Source: UBA10649 sp965278965 (lineage in GTDB: Bacteria; Actinomycetota; Actinomycetes; S36-B12). From it: a stretch of DNA of 64,000 nt. The position numbers were made by a program, and so were the translations under genes. The DNA lies in assembly GCA_965278965.1 (NCBI GenBank), contig OZ257127.1, forward strand, positions 3,100,001 through 3,164,000. The letters run 5' to 3'. How positions within the stretch are numbered: position 1 is the stretch's first letter; each line of letters begins with the position of its first letter. The notes under the pieces are model-generated. The model saw only the letters and a list, made by a program, of their open reading frames with translations, was not told where the DNA came from and made no database searches. This document shows, in pieces, positions 34,466-43,337 of the stretch.

Positions 34466-35292
34466 AGCAACCCCTTGCCGGCCAGGAGGTCCTCCGCGCG
34501 GTCCTGCTGCTCCTCGGCGTCGTCGCCGTAGGCGTACACGGCGTCGAGCTGGGCGATCAGTGCCGCGTCGGCCTGCACGCGCGCGAGCCACGTCTCGCTG
34601 TCCCGGCGCCAGTACGCCATCGTCGACCAGCGCTCGACCGGCCAGCCGAGCTCGTGGCGAACCCGGCGACGCACGACCCGCATGTCCGCCGCCTCACCTG
34701 CGAACCACAGGTACCCGGCCGTCGTCCGGTCGGTCAGGGCCAGCGTCGACGTCACCAGCTGTCCCGTCTCCACCCAGTCGACGACGTCGTCGGCCCGGCA
34801 GCACAGGACGGGGCGGTCAGCGGGGTCATCGAGCGCGAGGACGACGTGCACGGGCGGCGCGGCCGGGTCGGCCGCGCGCTCGTCCAGGATCCGGCCGATC
34901 GCCGGGAGCGCCGTCGCGTCCCCGCACAGGCCGATCCAGGTCGCGTCGGCGGGCGGCGCGTAGTGCCCTCGGGGTGCGTCGAACCCGACCTCGTCCCCGT
35001 CGCGCACCTGCTCCGCCCAGCGGCTGGCGGCACCCGGCCCGTGGAGGAGGAGGTCGATGTCGAGCTCGCCGAGGTCCGGGCGCCATGCACGCACGGTGTA
35101 GTAGCGCTTGGTCGGCTCGGGGGCGTCGGCGCTCGGGAACCACAGGCCGAAGAACTCGTCGGCCCGACCGCAGCTCGTCGCGGCGGGGGAGCCGTCGTGG
35201 GTGCGCACGTCGTTCAAGGTGACCCGCACGACGTGCGGCGAGACGCGCTCGCTGCGCAGGACGCGCGCGACGTGGGTCGGGGTGTCGGTCAT
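34462..35292 (-). CDS. Siderophore-interacting protein (FAD-binding ferric-siderophore reductase)
   Basis: A 276-aa cytoplasmic flavoprotein of the SIP/ViuB family, which releases iron from the imported siderophore by reduction. The FAD-binding motif 'RYYTVRAW' (63-70) and the pyridine-nucleotide region 'GDATALPAIGRIL' are present, and the C-terminal segment 'AYWRRDSE' is also typical. ATG start overlaps the stop of the upstream permease by four bases. Being inside the transporter operon links uptake to iron release. Confidence 0.93.
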   Translation of the reverse strand: MTDTPTHVARVLRSERVSPHVVRVTLNDVRTHDGSPAATSCGRADEFFGLWFPSADAPEPTKRYYTVRAWRPDLGELDIDLLLHGPGAASRWAEQVRDGDEVGFDAPRGHYAPPADATWIGLCGDATALPAIGRILDERAADPAAPPVHVVLALDDPADRPVLCCRADDVVDWVETGQLVTSTLALTDRTTAGYLWFAGEAADMRVVRRRVRHELGWPVERWSTMAYWRRDSETWLARVQADAALIAQLDAVYAYGDDAEEQQDRAEDLLAGKGLL

Positions 35293-36314
35293 GCGTCGGA
35301 CCTTTCTCTCGTGCCCAGCAGCCAGGCGAGGTAGATGCCGCCGAGGCACAAGGTGACCAGGCCCGTCGGCAAGATGGTGGGTGCGAACAGCCGGGCGGCG
35401 AGAAGGTCGCTGGCGAGCAGCAGCGCGGAGCCCGCCACCGCGGACGCGGCCAGCGGGATGGTCCCGGTGCGCCACACGTGCCGCGCGACCTGCGGAGCCG
35501 CGAGCGCGATGAAGGCGATGGGTCCTGCGATAGCGGTCGCGAGGGCCACGAGGGCGACACCGAGCGCCATCGCGGTCAGCCGCAGGCGGGCCGGGCGCCC
35601 GCCAAGTGTCGCGGACCGTTCGTCGCCGAGCTCGCACAGCGCGAGGCTCGGCGACATCGCCGCGAGCAGGACGCCCGCCCCGATCGCGGCGGCCGCGGCC
35701 GGCAGCATCCAGCCGCCATCGACGCCGTTGAGCGACCCGGTCGACCAGATCGCCGCCGAGCGCGCCGCGACGTCGTCCATCCGGATCAGCAGCATGGTGT
35801 TGACGGCCGCCACCATCGCGGTGACGCCGATCCCTGTCACGATGAGCGCGAAGCCGCGGGCGCCGTAGCGCACCGTCAGCCCGAGGACCACGAGGGCGAC
35901 GATGATGCCGCCGGCGAACGCGCTCAGCGTCAGCACGAGGTAGCTGACGCTGCCGGCCGCCGTGACCAGGAGCACCCCGGTGAAGGCCCCGGAGGAGAAG
36001 CCGAGCACGTCCGGGCTGCCGAGGGGGTTACGCGTGACGACTTGGAAGAGCGCGCCGGCCCAGGCGAGCATCGCGCCGACGAGGATGCCGAGCACCGCCC
36101 GCGGCAGCCGCCACTCACGCACGACCAGCTGCGTGCCCGGGTCGCCGCCGCCGAGCAGGCCCGCGAGGGCGTCTCGTGGCGAGATCCCGGCGTCGCCGAG
36201 GACGAGGGTTCCCAGGACGAGGACGACGAGAAGGACGAGGACGGCGGCCCAGGCGGTGCGGCGGCGACGGCGTAGCCGGTCGTTGGGTGCGAGCACCGAG
36301 CTGCGGGCGGTCAC
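35289..36314 (-). CDS. Iron-siderophore ABC permease (FecCD family)
   Basis: A 341-aa membrane protein with about ten hydrophobic helices. Family segments: 'REWRLPRAVLGILVGAMLAW', 'NPLGSPDVLGFSSGAF', and the cytoplasmic coupling loop 'GPIAFIALAAPQVARH'. GTG start overlaps the stop of the partner permease (GTGA). It pairs with the product of 36311 to form a heterodimeric channel. Confidence 0.93.
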   Translation of the reverse strand: MTARSSVLAPNDRLRRRRRTAWAAVLVLLVVLVLGTLVLGDAGISPRDALAGLLGGGDPGTQLVVREWRLPRAVLGILVGAMLAWAGALFQVVTRNPLGSPDVLGFSSGAFTGVLLVTAAGSVSYLVLTLSAFAGGIIVALVVLGLTVRYGARGFALIVTGIGVTAMVAAVNTMLLIRMDDVAARSAAIWSTGSLNGVDGGWMLPAAAAAIGAGVLLAAMSPSLALCELGDERSATLGGRPARLRLTAMALGVALVALATAIAGPIAFIALAAPQVARHVWRTGTIPLAASAVAGSALLLASDLLAARLFAPTILPTGLVTLCLGGIYLAWLLGTRERSDA

Positions 36315-37336
36315 GACTGTGCCCGGGCGCGACGCAGGACGAGCGCGATCAACAGCGGGGCGCCGAGGAACGCGGTGACGACCCCGAGCGGCAGCTCGCG
36401 CGGGGAGATGACGACCCGGGCGAGGATGTCGGCCACGAGCAGCAGGGCCGGGCCGAGGATCAGGCTGTAGGCAAGGGCGCGGACCTGGTTGGTGCCGAGG
36501 GTGGCCCGGATCGCGTGCGGGACCATGAGCCCGACGAACGCGATGGGCCCGACGGCCGCCGTGGCCGCGCCCGCCAGCAGGACGATCGACAGCAGGCCCA
36601 GGGCCTGCACCCGGCCGACGTGCGCGCCGAGCGACCGTGCGGTGTGCGTGCCGAGGACGAGGACGTTCAGGCCGGCGCCGATGGACAGGGCGAGCGCGGA
36701 CCCGATCGCGACGACGGCGAGCGTCGTCACGGCGGCGCTGACGTCGCGGCCGGCGAGGGAACCGGCCTCCCACAGCCGGATGACCGTGTAGTCCATCGGG
36801 CTGATGAGACTCACGGCCGCAGTCAGGCCGGCGAGCACGGCCCCGATCGCGACGCCGGCGAGCGCGAGCCGAGCTATCGACCGCTCACCGACCGTGCCGA
36901 GGAGGGCGACGGCGATGCTGGCGCCGGCGGCCCCTAGGAAGGCCAGCCACATCGTCGCGCCGAAGCCGCTGACGTCGAGGATCACGATGCCGACGGCGAC
37001 GGCGAACGAGGCACCGGCGTTGACGCCTAGGATCCCCGCGTCCGCCAGCGGATTCCTCGTGAGGGCCTGCATGACGACGCCGGCCACCGCGAGAGCGGCG
37101 CCGGCGGCGACGGCCAGCAGGACCCGGGGGACCCTGATCGTCGAGACGATGATCGAGGTCGCGGAGTCGCCGGAGCCCCAGAGCAGCTCGGGCAGCCGAA
37201 GCGGGTTGATCGTCGGTGAGCCGATCGACAGGCTGATGACGGCCGCGACGACCACCGTCGCGAGGGCGATGGGGAGTGCGACGGCGTCCGGGAGCCGCGG
37301 CGCGCCGCGGCTCCCGGACGGGTCCGTCACGCTCAC
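36311..37336 (-). CDS. Iron-siderophore ABC permease (FecCD family)
   Basis: A 341-aa polytopic permease paralogous to the preceding entry, with 'RVPRVLLAVAAGAALAVAG', 'TRNPLADAGILGVNAGASF' and coupling loop 'GPIAFVGLMVPHAIRA'. GTG start four bases inside the binding-protein stop. Second gene of the operon. Confidence 0.93.
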   Translation of the reverse strand: MSVTDPSGSRGAPRLPDAVALPIALATVVVAAVISLSIGSPTINPLRLPELLWGSGDSATSIIVSTIRVPRVLLAVAAGAALAVAGVVMQALTRNPLADAGILGVNAGASFAVAVGIVILDVSGFGATMWLAFLGAAGASIAVALLGTVGERSIARLALAGVAIGAVLAGLTAAVSLISPMDYTVIRLWEAGSLAGRDVSAAVTTLAVVAIGSALALSIGAGLNVLVLGTHTARSLGAHVGRVQALGLLSIVLLAGAATAAVGPIAFVGLMVPHAIRATLGTNQVRALAYSLILGPALLLVADILARVVISPRELPLGVVTAFLGAPLLIALVLRRARAQS

Positions 37337-38376
37337 GAGCTCAGCGGCTCGAGCACCTTCGCGGTGAGCTCGTTGATCCAGGTCATCGCGGTCTCGTAGT
37401 CGGTCACCGAGGTGGAGAGGCCGTACACCTGGCCGCTCTTGGCCACGTCCAGCGAGCCGAAGAGGTCGGAGTCGGTGATGGCCTTGATGCCGTCGTAGCT
37501 CGACCCGTCGGCCTGGACGAAGGTCAGTGCCGCGGTCACGCCGTCGAACACGGTGGGCAGCTGCTCGACCGGCAGCGACACGTATCCGTAGTTGTCCGGG
37601 TCGTCCATCGGCACGCCGGCCCCGTACGTCAGCCCCATCTCGTTGACGATGAGGTTGCCGGTGTCACCCGTGGGCAGCTGGACCGAGAACTGGCCGGCGT
37701 CGTCCCCGAACGAGAAGTTAACCCACGTGTTGCCGCTGATGACGTCGGCGTAGTCGGCCTTGGTCTTGTCGCGCAGGGCCTCGTACTCGGTCTTGCTGGT
37801 CTCCCACGTGTCGGTGCGACCTACCGCGGCGGCGACCTGCTCGGTGACGCTCTGCCAGTCGCCGCGGTCCTCGCCGCCGACGATGACCGTCGGGGCGATC
37901 GCCGTGAGCCGCTTGTACGTCGGCTCGTCTACCTCGTAGGCGTCGCCGATGATCAGGTCGGGCTTCGCCGCGGCGAGCGCCTCGAAGTTGAGCTCCCCGT
38001 ACGTGCCGATCGCCTCCGCGTCGGCGATGAACGTCTGCTGGTCGGCGGTGTAGCTGTCCAGCCAGGCCGTGTAGTCGATCGTGGCGACCGGCTTCACGCC
38101 CAGGGACTGCAGCTGCCACGGCGTGTTGTAGGACACGGCCGCCACCCGCTCGGTGCTCGCGGGAACTTCGACATCGCCGTACGCCGAGGTGACGGTGATG
38201 GAGCTGCGCGCGGCATCGGAGGACGCCGCAGCGCTCGCGGCCGCAGACGGCGAGGCTGCGGCAGCGCTGACGGTGGCTGCCGATGACGGGCTGGATGCGG
38301 ACGTGCTGCTGCACGCGGTCAGCGCGGCGAGGCTGACGAGCGCGACGGCGGCAAACGGGGCAAGGCGTCGGATCAC
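37333..38376 (-). CDS. Iron-siderophore-binding lipoprotein (FecB/FhuD type)
   Basis: A 347-aa lipoprotein, the substrate-capturing subunit and first gene of the seven-gene iron operon. Signal peptide with lipobox LTAC (Cys22), then a long Ala/Ser linker to about residue 58. The mature protein has the TroA/FhuD-type bilobal fold: 'TERVAAVSYNTPWQLQSLGV', 'LNFEALAAAKPDLIIGDAY', 'ITDSDLFGSL'. GTG start, about 14 bases after the edge of a DtxR/IdeR iron box, so expression should rise under iron limitation. Confidence 0.93.
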   Translation of the reverse strand: MIRRLAPFAAVALVSLAALTACSSTSASSPSSAATVSAAAASPSAAASAAASSDAARSSITVTSAYGDVEVPASTERVAAVSYNTPWQLQSLGVKPVATIDYTAWLDSYTADQQTFIADAEAIGTYGELNFEALAAAKPDLIIGDAYEVDEPTYKRLTAIAPTVIVGGEDRGDWQSVTEQVAAAVGRTDTWETSKTEYEALRDKTKADYADVISGNTWVNFSFGDDAGQFSVQLPTGDTGNLIVNEMGLTYGAGVPMDDPDNYGYVSLPVEQLPTVFDGVTAALTFVQADGSSYDGIKAITDSDLFGSLDVAKSGQVYGLSTSVTDYETAMTWINELTAKVLEPLSS

Positions 38377-38395
38377 GAGGATGCACTCTCCATGA

Positions 38396-38414
38396 TTAGG
38401 TAAGGGTTACCTAA
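38396..38414. promoter_or_regulatory. DtxR/IdeR iron box
   Basis: TTAGGTAAGGGTTACCTAA matches the 19-bp DtxR/IdeR consensus at 16 of 19 positions. It lies inside a larger perfect inverted repeat, 38390-38420, with 14-bp arms around GGG. It is 20 bases upstream of the start of the siderophore-binding protein and is the only such box I found in the window. Iron-loaded DtxR/IdeR should bind here and repress the operon (established for the family). Confidence 0.9.
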
Positions 38415-38481
38415 TCATGGAGGGCGACGACCGTCCGATGCGGTCGCTTTCTTGTCCGCGTCGGACAGATCTCGTCGCATA

Positions 38482-39294
38482 TCAGTCAGGCAGGGGTGTT
38501 GGCGCGCGGGGCCGGCGTCCGCGGGCGAACGTGGTCGGGCTGACCCCGGTCTCGCGGCGGAAGGCTGCCGTGAACGCGGAGGGCGAGTCGAAGCCGACGG
38601 CCCGGGACACCCGGGCCACGCTCTGCCCCTCGGTCAGCCGAGCCATCGCCTCCTGGTGCCGCAGAACGCTGCGCCAGGCGGAGAACGCCAGGCCCGTCTC
38701 CGCGTGGAAGCGCCGGCTGAAGGTGCGCGTGCTCACGGCCGCGCCGGCCGCCCATTCCTCGACCGTCCGCGGGTCGCCGGGCCGCACCGCGAGCGCCTGC
38801 GTGACCGCGACCAGCCATGGAGACTGCGGCTGCGGGAGGCCGTCGTCCGGGCCGGCGCTGCTGCTGAGCAGGTCGAGAGCGAACGCCTCGGCGCGGTCGC
38901 GGCGGGCCCCTTCCTCGCAGTCGTCGAGGTGGGTGAGCACGTCGTCGAGCAGCGGGGAGGTCGTCAGCACGGTCGTGCCGACGAGCGCGTCTGGGATCGC
39001 GTCGACCTCGAACCAGGTGCACCGCATCGTGTTGCCGGGAGCTGCGTGCACCGCGTGGCGCTCGTTCGCCGGGAGCCAGATCGCCGAGCCTCGTGGGAGC
39101 ACGTGGACGGCTCGAGCGGTCGCGACTGTGACTGTCCCGGTGATGGACGACAGCAGCTCGTGCTCGGGGTGCTCATGGCTGTCCCAGCTCTCGCCGAGCG
39201 GCGGGCCGGCCGGGGTGCCGATGTGCCGTGAGTGCAGGCGGCGGACCTGGTCGCCGATCTCACGCGTGCGCAGCACGTCGCTCGCCTGCTTCAC
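38482..39294 (-). CDS. AraC-family transcriptional regulator with N-terminal cupin-like sensor
   Basis: A 270-aa regulator. The N-terminal half has a cupin-like strand pattern with His ('SWDSHEHPEHELLSS', 'GSAIWLPANERHAVHA'). The C-terminal AraC domain has two helix-turn-helix motifs: 'EWAAGAAVSTRTFSRRFHAE' and 'VARVSRAVGFDSPSAFTAAF'. GTG start with GAGGGAGG upstream. It precedes the siderophore operon on the same strand. AraC proteins next to siderophore uptake genes often act as siderophore-sensing activators, which is a reasonable guess here. Confidence 0.9.
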   Translation of the reverse strand: MKQASDVLRTREIGDQVRRLHSRHIGTPAGPPLGESWDSHEHPEHELLSSITGTVTVATARAVHVLPRGSAIWLPANERHAVHAAPGNTMRCTWFEVDAIPDALVGTTVLTTSPLLDDVLTHLDDCEEGARRDRAEAFALDLLSSSAGPDDGLPQPQSPWLVAVTQALAVRPGDPRTVEEWAAGAAVSTRTFSRRFHAETGLAFSAWRSVLRHQEAMARLTEGQSVARVSRAVGFDSPSAFTAAFRRETGVSPTTFARGRRPRAPTPLPD

Positions 39295-39368
39295 GTCGCC
39301 CTCCCTCGTAGCCCTCCGCCAGGCTAGGTGAGGGTGCGTCGCGACGTCACGACGTCGCGTCGACGTGC

Positions 39369-39413
39369 ATCGCCGACGGCGTGCGCGCCCAGCTCGTCGG
39401 CAAGGACCGCTAG
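39369..39413 (+). pseudogene. 15-codon C-terminal remnant of a hydroxyisobutyryl-CoA hydrolase-like gene
   Basis: The frame reads IADGVRAQLVGKDR then a stop. This parallels FAEGVRAQLVDKDR near the C-terminus of the intact gene at 29174-30199. At the DNA level about 40 of 45 bases match 30089-30133, including 19 identical in a row. No similarity is seen further upstream. The remnant's stop codon overlaps the last bases of the convergent TetR gene. It is the trace of a deleted paralog or of a small recombination with the gene 9 kb away. Confidence 0.7.
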
Positions 39414-40057
39414 GGCGCCTGCGCCGGTCGCGCCCGGCGGCGACGCGGCGCCGGGGCGTCGTCGATGAGGTGCGACGCCGAGTACCGGATGCTGTCCTCC
39501 GCCTGCTCGGGCGTCAGCTCGCCGTTGAGCCAGGAGATGACGCAGCTGCCGAGGATCGACTCAAGCAGGTTCAGCGCGAGTCGCTGGTCGTCGGTCACGG
39601 TGTGGGCGGCTCCCCATGCGGCGAGAGCGATGATGTCGCCGAAGGTCTGGGACCGGCCGGCGGCGCCGTCGTGCGGCGGCGCGTTCCACGGGCGGGGCGT
39701 GATGTAGCAGTTCATCGCGGCGTGCGCGAAGCCACGGTCGGCCTCGAAGGTGCGGAAGACGCGGATGACGACGGCGGCCGCCCGGTCCTGCGGTGTCGCG
39801 TTCCTCGGTGGGGCTGCGACGACTCGTGCGCGCAGCGCCGCCATCTCTCCGTCCGTCACGGCACGGATGAGGTCGTCCTTCGAGGGGTAGTAGCGGTAGA
39901 GCGTCGTGAGCACCACGTCAGCACGCCGGGCGACCTCGCGCATCTGGACGGCCTCGTAGCCGCCCTCCGTCGCCAGCGCGTGCGCGGTCCGCAGGACCTG
40001 ACGGGCTCGGAGCGCGCGGTCCGCGGGGGAGCGCCCGCGGTTCCGCGACGCTGCCAT
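39410..40057 (-). CDS. TetR-family regulator, KstR-like
   Basis: A 215-aa TetR protein. Its DNA-binding region 'GGYEAVQMREVARRADV' followed by 'TLYRYYPSKDDLI' is strikingly like mycobacterial KstR, the repressor of cholesterol catabolism (GGYEAVQMRAVADRADV, TLYRYFPSK, from memory). The recognition helix is close, but 'VVLTTLYRYYPS' differs from KstR's AVGT. The ATG has GGAGG nine bases upstream. A perfect TNNAACNNGTTNNA site of the KstR type occurs at 60050 between the acyl-CoA ligase and dehydrogenase genes, so this protein is a candidate regulator of the catabolic island (inference). Confidence 0.9.
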   Translation of the reverse strand: MAASRNRGRSPADRALRARQVLRTAHALATEGGYEAVQMREVARRADVVLTTLYRYYPSKDDLIRAVTDGEMAALRARVVAAPPRNATPQDRAAAVVIRVFRTFEADRGFAHAAMNCYITPRPWNAPPHDGAAGRSQTFGDIIALAAWGAAHTVTDDQRLALNLLESILGSCVISWLNGELTPEQAEDSIRYSASHLIDDAPAPRRRRARPAQAP

Positions 40058-40269
40058 CGATCCTCCGTGTCCGCGGTGGGCGACCGCCCACGGGGCGCTC
40101 ACGGTACTCCACGCGCGTGCACGGGACGATGGCCCGCGAACGAGGTCGCGTCGCGGCGCCAGGGAGCGTGCGGTGAGCCCGCAACCGCCTGGGGCGCTGC
40201 GGGTACGCTCGCGAACGCGCCGTCCTGCTCACGGTGCTTCGACGAGCGCCTCCGTCCGAAGGAGCCAGT

Positions 40270-41919
40270 GTGGCCAAGCCGACCATCCTTGCGGTCGACG
40301 ACGACCCGATGGTCCTGCAGGCGATCGCGCGAGACCTGCGCGAGCGTTACGGCGCGAGCCATTCCGTCGTCCGCGCATCCTCCGGCGCAGAGGCCCTGTC
40401 CGTCATCACGGAGCTGAGCCTGCGCGGGCGTCCCGTCGCGCTGGTCATCACCGACCAGCGCATGCCGGCGATGACGGGCATCGAGCTGCTCGAGCAGGCC
40501 CGTCCGCACGTGCCCGACGCCAAGTACCTGCTGCTGACCGCGTACGCGGACACCGACGTGGCGATCCGCGCGATCAACGAGATCGGGCTCGACTACTACC
40601 TGCTCAAGCCGTGGGACCCGCCGGCCGAGCACCTGTACCCGGTCGTCGACGACCTCCTCGGCGACTGGCAGTCGGCGCATCCGGAATCCACCGTGGACGT
40701 CCGCGTCGTCGGGCACCGCTGGTCCGAGCGCAGCCATGACCTCAAGACCTTCCTCGCCCGGAACCACGTGCCGTACGCCTGGCTCGACGTCGACCGCGAC
40801 CTCGAAGCACAGCGGCTCGTCGGCCTTGCCGACGCGGACGTCGCCGACCTGCCGCTGGTCCTGCTTCCGGACACCGTCCTGCGCGCACCGACCACCCGCG
40901 ACCTCGCCGATGCCCTGGGCCTGCGGACGCGGACGGAGCAGCCGCTGTACGACGTATGCATCGTCGGAGGCGGGCCGGCCGGCCTGGCCGCCGCGGTCTA
41001 CGCCGCGTCGGAGGGCCTGAGCACAGTCATCGTCGAGCGGGACTCGCCGGGCGGTCAGGCCGGCCAGAGTGCGGCGATCGAGAACTACCTCGGCTTCCCG
41101 CGCGGTCTGTCCGGCTCCGACCTGACGCAGCGGGCCGTGGCGCAGGTGTCGCGCTTCGGCGCCGAGATGGTCCTCGCCCGGGATGTCGCGGCGCTGGAGG
41201 AGCGCGGTCCGGTGCGGGCCGTGGTCTTCTCCGATGGCGGCGAGGTGGAGGCCCGCGCGGTCATCGTCGCGACCGGGGTGTCGTACCGCCGGCTGGACGG
41301 GCGCGGGCTCGACGAGCTGACGGGCGCCGGCGTGTACTACGGCGCCACGGCCAGCGAGGCCGGGCAGTGCGCCGGCGACGTCGTCTACATCGTGGGCGCG
41401 GCGAACTCGGCCGGGCAGGCGGGCCTGAACCTCGCGCGCTTCGCCTCGCGGGTCGTCTTCGTCGTGCGGGGGCGTTCGCTGGCCGACTCGATGTCGGCCT
41501 ACCTCGTGGACCGCATCGAGGCCGCCGAGAACATCGATGTCGTCGTGGAGAGCGAGGTGGTGGCGGGTTCGGGTGAGGGGCACCTGGAGTCGCTCACGAT
41601 CGCCGACCGCCGGGACGGCACCGAGCGGACTGTCGAGACGAACTGGCTGTTCGTGTTCATCGGTGCCTCGCCCCGCACGGACTGGCTCGGCGAGGCGGTG
41701 ACCCGTGACGAGCGTGGCTTCGTCGTGACCGGCCCGCCCGTCGTCTCGGCCGGCGCGCACTGGCCGCTGAGCCGGGTGCCGTTCCCGCTGGAGACGAGCG
41801 TGCCGGGGGTGTTCGCCGCCGGTGACGTGCGCAGCGACTCCATGAAGCGTGTCGCGTCGGCGGTCGGCGAGGGCGCGATGGCCGTCTCGTTCGTCCACGG
41901 CTACCTGGCCACGATGTGA
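40270..41919 (+). CDS. Receiver domain fused to thioredoxin-reductase-like FAD oxidoreductase
   Basis: A 549-aa three-part protein. Residues 1-130 are a response-regulator receiver: D11/D12, phospho-acceptor D62 in 'LVITDQRMP', T90, K113. Residues about 140-218 resemble a glutaredoxin/thioredoxin-fold spacer without active-site Cys ('VVGHRWSERSHDLKTFLARN'). Residues 226-549 are a TrxR-like flavoprotein with 'DVCIVGGGPAGLAAA' and 'VPGVFAAGDVRSDSMKRVAS'. The CxxC redox pair expected before the second Rossmann motif is missing ('YYGATASEAGQCAGDVVYIV' has one Cys). It is therefore unlikely to reduce thioredoxin in the normal way. GTG start with GGAG upstream; overlaps its kinase partner by four bases. 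Confidence 0.92.
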   Translation: MAKPTILAVDDDPMVLQAIARDLRERYGASHSVVRASSGAEALSVITELSLRGRPVALVITDQRMPAMTGIELLEQARPHVPDAKYLLLTAYADTDVAIRAINEIGLDYYLLKPWDPPAEHLYPVVDDLLGDWQSAHPESTVDVRVVGHRWSERSHDLKTFLARNHVPYAWLDVDRDLEAQRLVGLADADVADLPLVLLPDTVLRAPTTRDLADALGLRTRTEQPLYDVCIVGGGPAGLAAAVYAASEGLSTVIVERDSPGGQAGQSAAIENYLGFPRGLSGSDLTQRAVAQVSRFGAEMVLARDVAALEERGPVRAVVFSDGGEVEARAVIVATGVSYRRLDGRGLDELTGAGVYYGATASEAGQCAGDVVYIVGAANSAGQAGLNLARFASRVVFVVRGRSLADSMSAYLVDRIEAAENIDVVVESEVVAGSGEGHLESLTIADRRDGTERTVETNWLFVFIGASPRTDWLGEAVTRDERGFVVTGPPVVSAGAHWPLSRVPFPLETSVPGVFAAGDVRSDSMKRVASAVGEGAMAVSFVHGYLATM

Positions 41920-43307
41920 TCGACGTCGCCGAGCTCGCCGCCCTCCCGCTGTTCGAGGGCATCGCGGCCGCGCAGCTCGACGCACTGATCGCCGCGAGCA
42001 CGGAGCAGTCGTTCGGGCCGGGCGAGCGCCTGTGGCGCGAAGGGGAGCCGGCCGAGTCGTGGTGGGTCCTGCTCGACGGCTCGATCGACCTCATCCGCCA
42101 GTCCGGTCGCGAGGAGGCCGTCGTCGGGCGATTCGACACCCCCGGTCGCTGGGCGGGGGGCTTCACCGCGTGGAATGCCGACGGGACCTACCTGGCCACG
42201 GGTCGCGGCCGGACCGCGGGTCGGCTCATGCGCGTCCCGGCGCCGGCGCTGCGCGACCTCGTCGCCGCTATCCCGTTGGCCGGGCACATCATCGACGGTC
42301 TGTCCCACACGGCGCGCTCGATCGAGGCCGGTGCACGCGAACGGCAGGCGCTCGTGGCGCTGGGAACGCTCGCCGCAGGCCTCGCGCACGAGCTGAACAA
42401 CCCGGCCGCTGCCGCCGTCCGCGCCGTCGACTCGCTCCAGACGGCGAGCGCGGCGCTGATGGACCAGCTGCGCCGGATGGCCGACGCCGAGATCTCACCG
42501 GAGCAGTTCGCCGCCGTCGACCGGCTGCGCGCGGAGCTCGACCCCGCGCACGCCCCGGCCGACGCGCTCGCGGCGGCCGACCGCGAGGACGCCCTAGGGG
42601 ACTGGCTGGCCGATCACGGCATAGAGCGCAGCTGGCTGGTGGGTCCGGCGCTCGCGGCTTCCGGCGCCGACGTCGCATGGTGCGAGCGCGTCGCCGCCGC
42701 CCTGCCCGCGTCGGCGCTCGACCCGGCGATCGGGTGGGTGGCGGCCGCTCTGCAGGTCGGCTCTCTGCTCGCCGAGGTCAAGGAGTCGACGCAGCGGATC
42801 TCCGGGCTCGTCGCCGACGTGAAGTCCTACTCCCAGATGGACCGCGCATCGATGCAGGAGATCGACGTGACCGAGGGGATCGACAGCACCTTGGTCATGC
42901 TGGACGCGCGGCTGCGCGGCGGCATCACCGTCGTGCGTGACTACCCGCCGGACCTGCCGCGCATCCAGGCCGTGCCGGGCGAGCTCAACCAGGTCTGGAC
43001 GAACCTCATCGACAACGCGATCGATGCGATGGACGGCCACGGCTCGCTCCGCATCGCGGTCTCGGCCGCGGACGACGGCGTCCTCGTCGAGGTGGCCGAC
43101 ACCGGCTCCGGAATGCCGCCCGAGGTCGTGCAGAACGCGTTCAAGCCCTTCTACACGACCAAGGACGTCGGCAAGGGCACGGGACTGGGCCTGGACATCA
43201 GCCGTCGGATCGTCGTGGAGCGGCACGGCGGCGACATCGTCATCGACACGGGTCCGGACGGCACGACGATGCGGGTCCGGCTGCCGGCCGGGGCTGACCG
43301 GGACTGA
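41916..43307 (+). CDS. Histidine kinase with N-terminal cyclic-nucleotide-binding domain
   Basis: A 463-aa soluble sensor kinase. Residues about 8-120 are a cNMP-binding (Crp-like) domain ('LPLFEGIAAAQLDALI', 'GERLWREGEPAESWWVLLDG'). The phospho-accepting His158 is in 'AAGLAHELNNPAAAA'. The ATPase domain has N-box 'TNLIDNAIDAM', G1 'VADTGSGMP' and G2 'GKGTGLGLDIS'. No membrane segment. The start (GTG) overlaps the receiver-flavoprotein stop, so the two form a two-component pair in which kinase activity may control the flavoprotein rather than transcription. Confidence 0.93.
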   Translation: MIDVAELAALPLFEGIAAAQLDALIAASTEQSFGPGERLWREGEPAESWWVLLDGSIDLIRQSGREEAVVGRFDTPGRWAGGFTAWNADGTYLATGRGRTAGRLMRVPAPALRDLVAAIPLAGHIIDGLSHTARSIEAGARERQALVALGTLAAGLAHELNNPAAAAVRAVDSLQTASAALMDQLRRMADAEISPEQFAAVDRLRAELDPAHAPADALAAADREDALGDWLADHGIERSWLVGPALAASGADVAWCERVAAALPASALDPAIGWVAAALQVGSLLAEVKESTQRISGLVADVKSYSQMDRASMQEIDVTEGIDSTLVMLDARLRGGITVVRDYPPDLPRIQAVPGELNQVWTNLIDNAIDAMDGHGSLRIAVSAADDGVLVEVADTGSGMPPEVVQNAFKPFYTTKDVGKGTGLGLDISRRIVVERHGGDIVIDTGPDGTTMRVRLPAGADRD

Positions 43308-43337
43308 TCGGCGACCGGACGAGCCGGGCGGCAAAAA

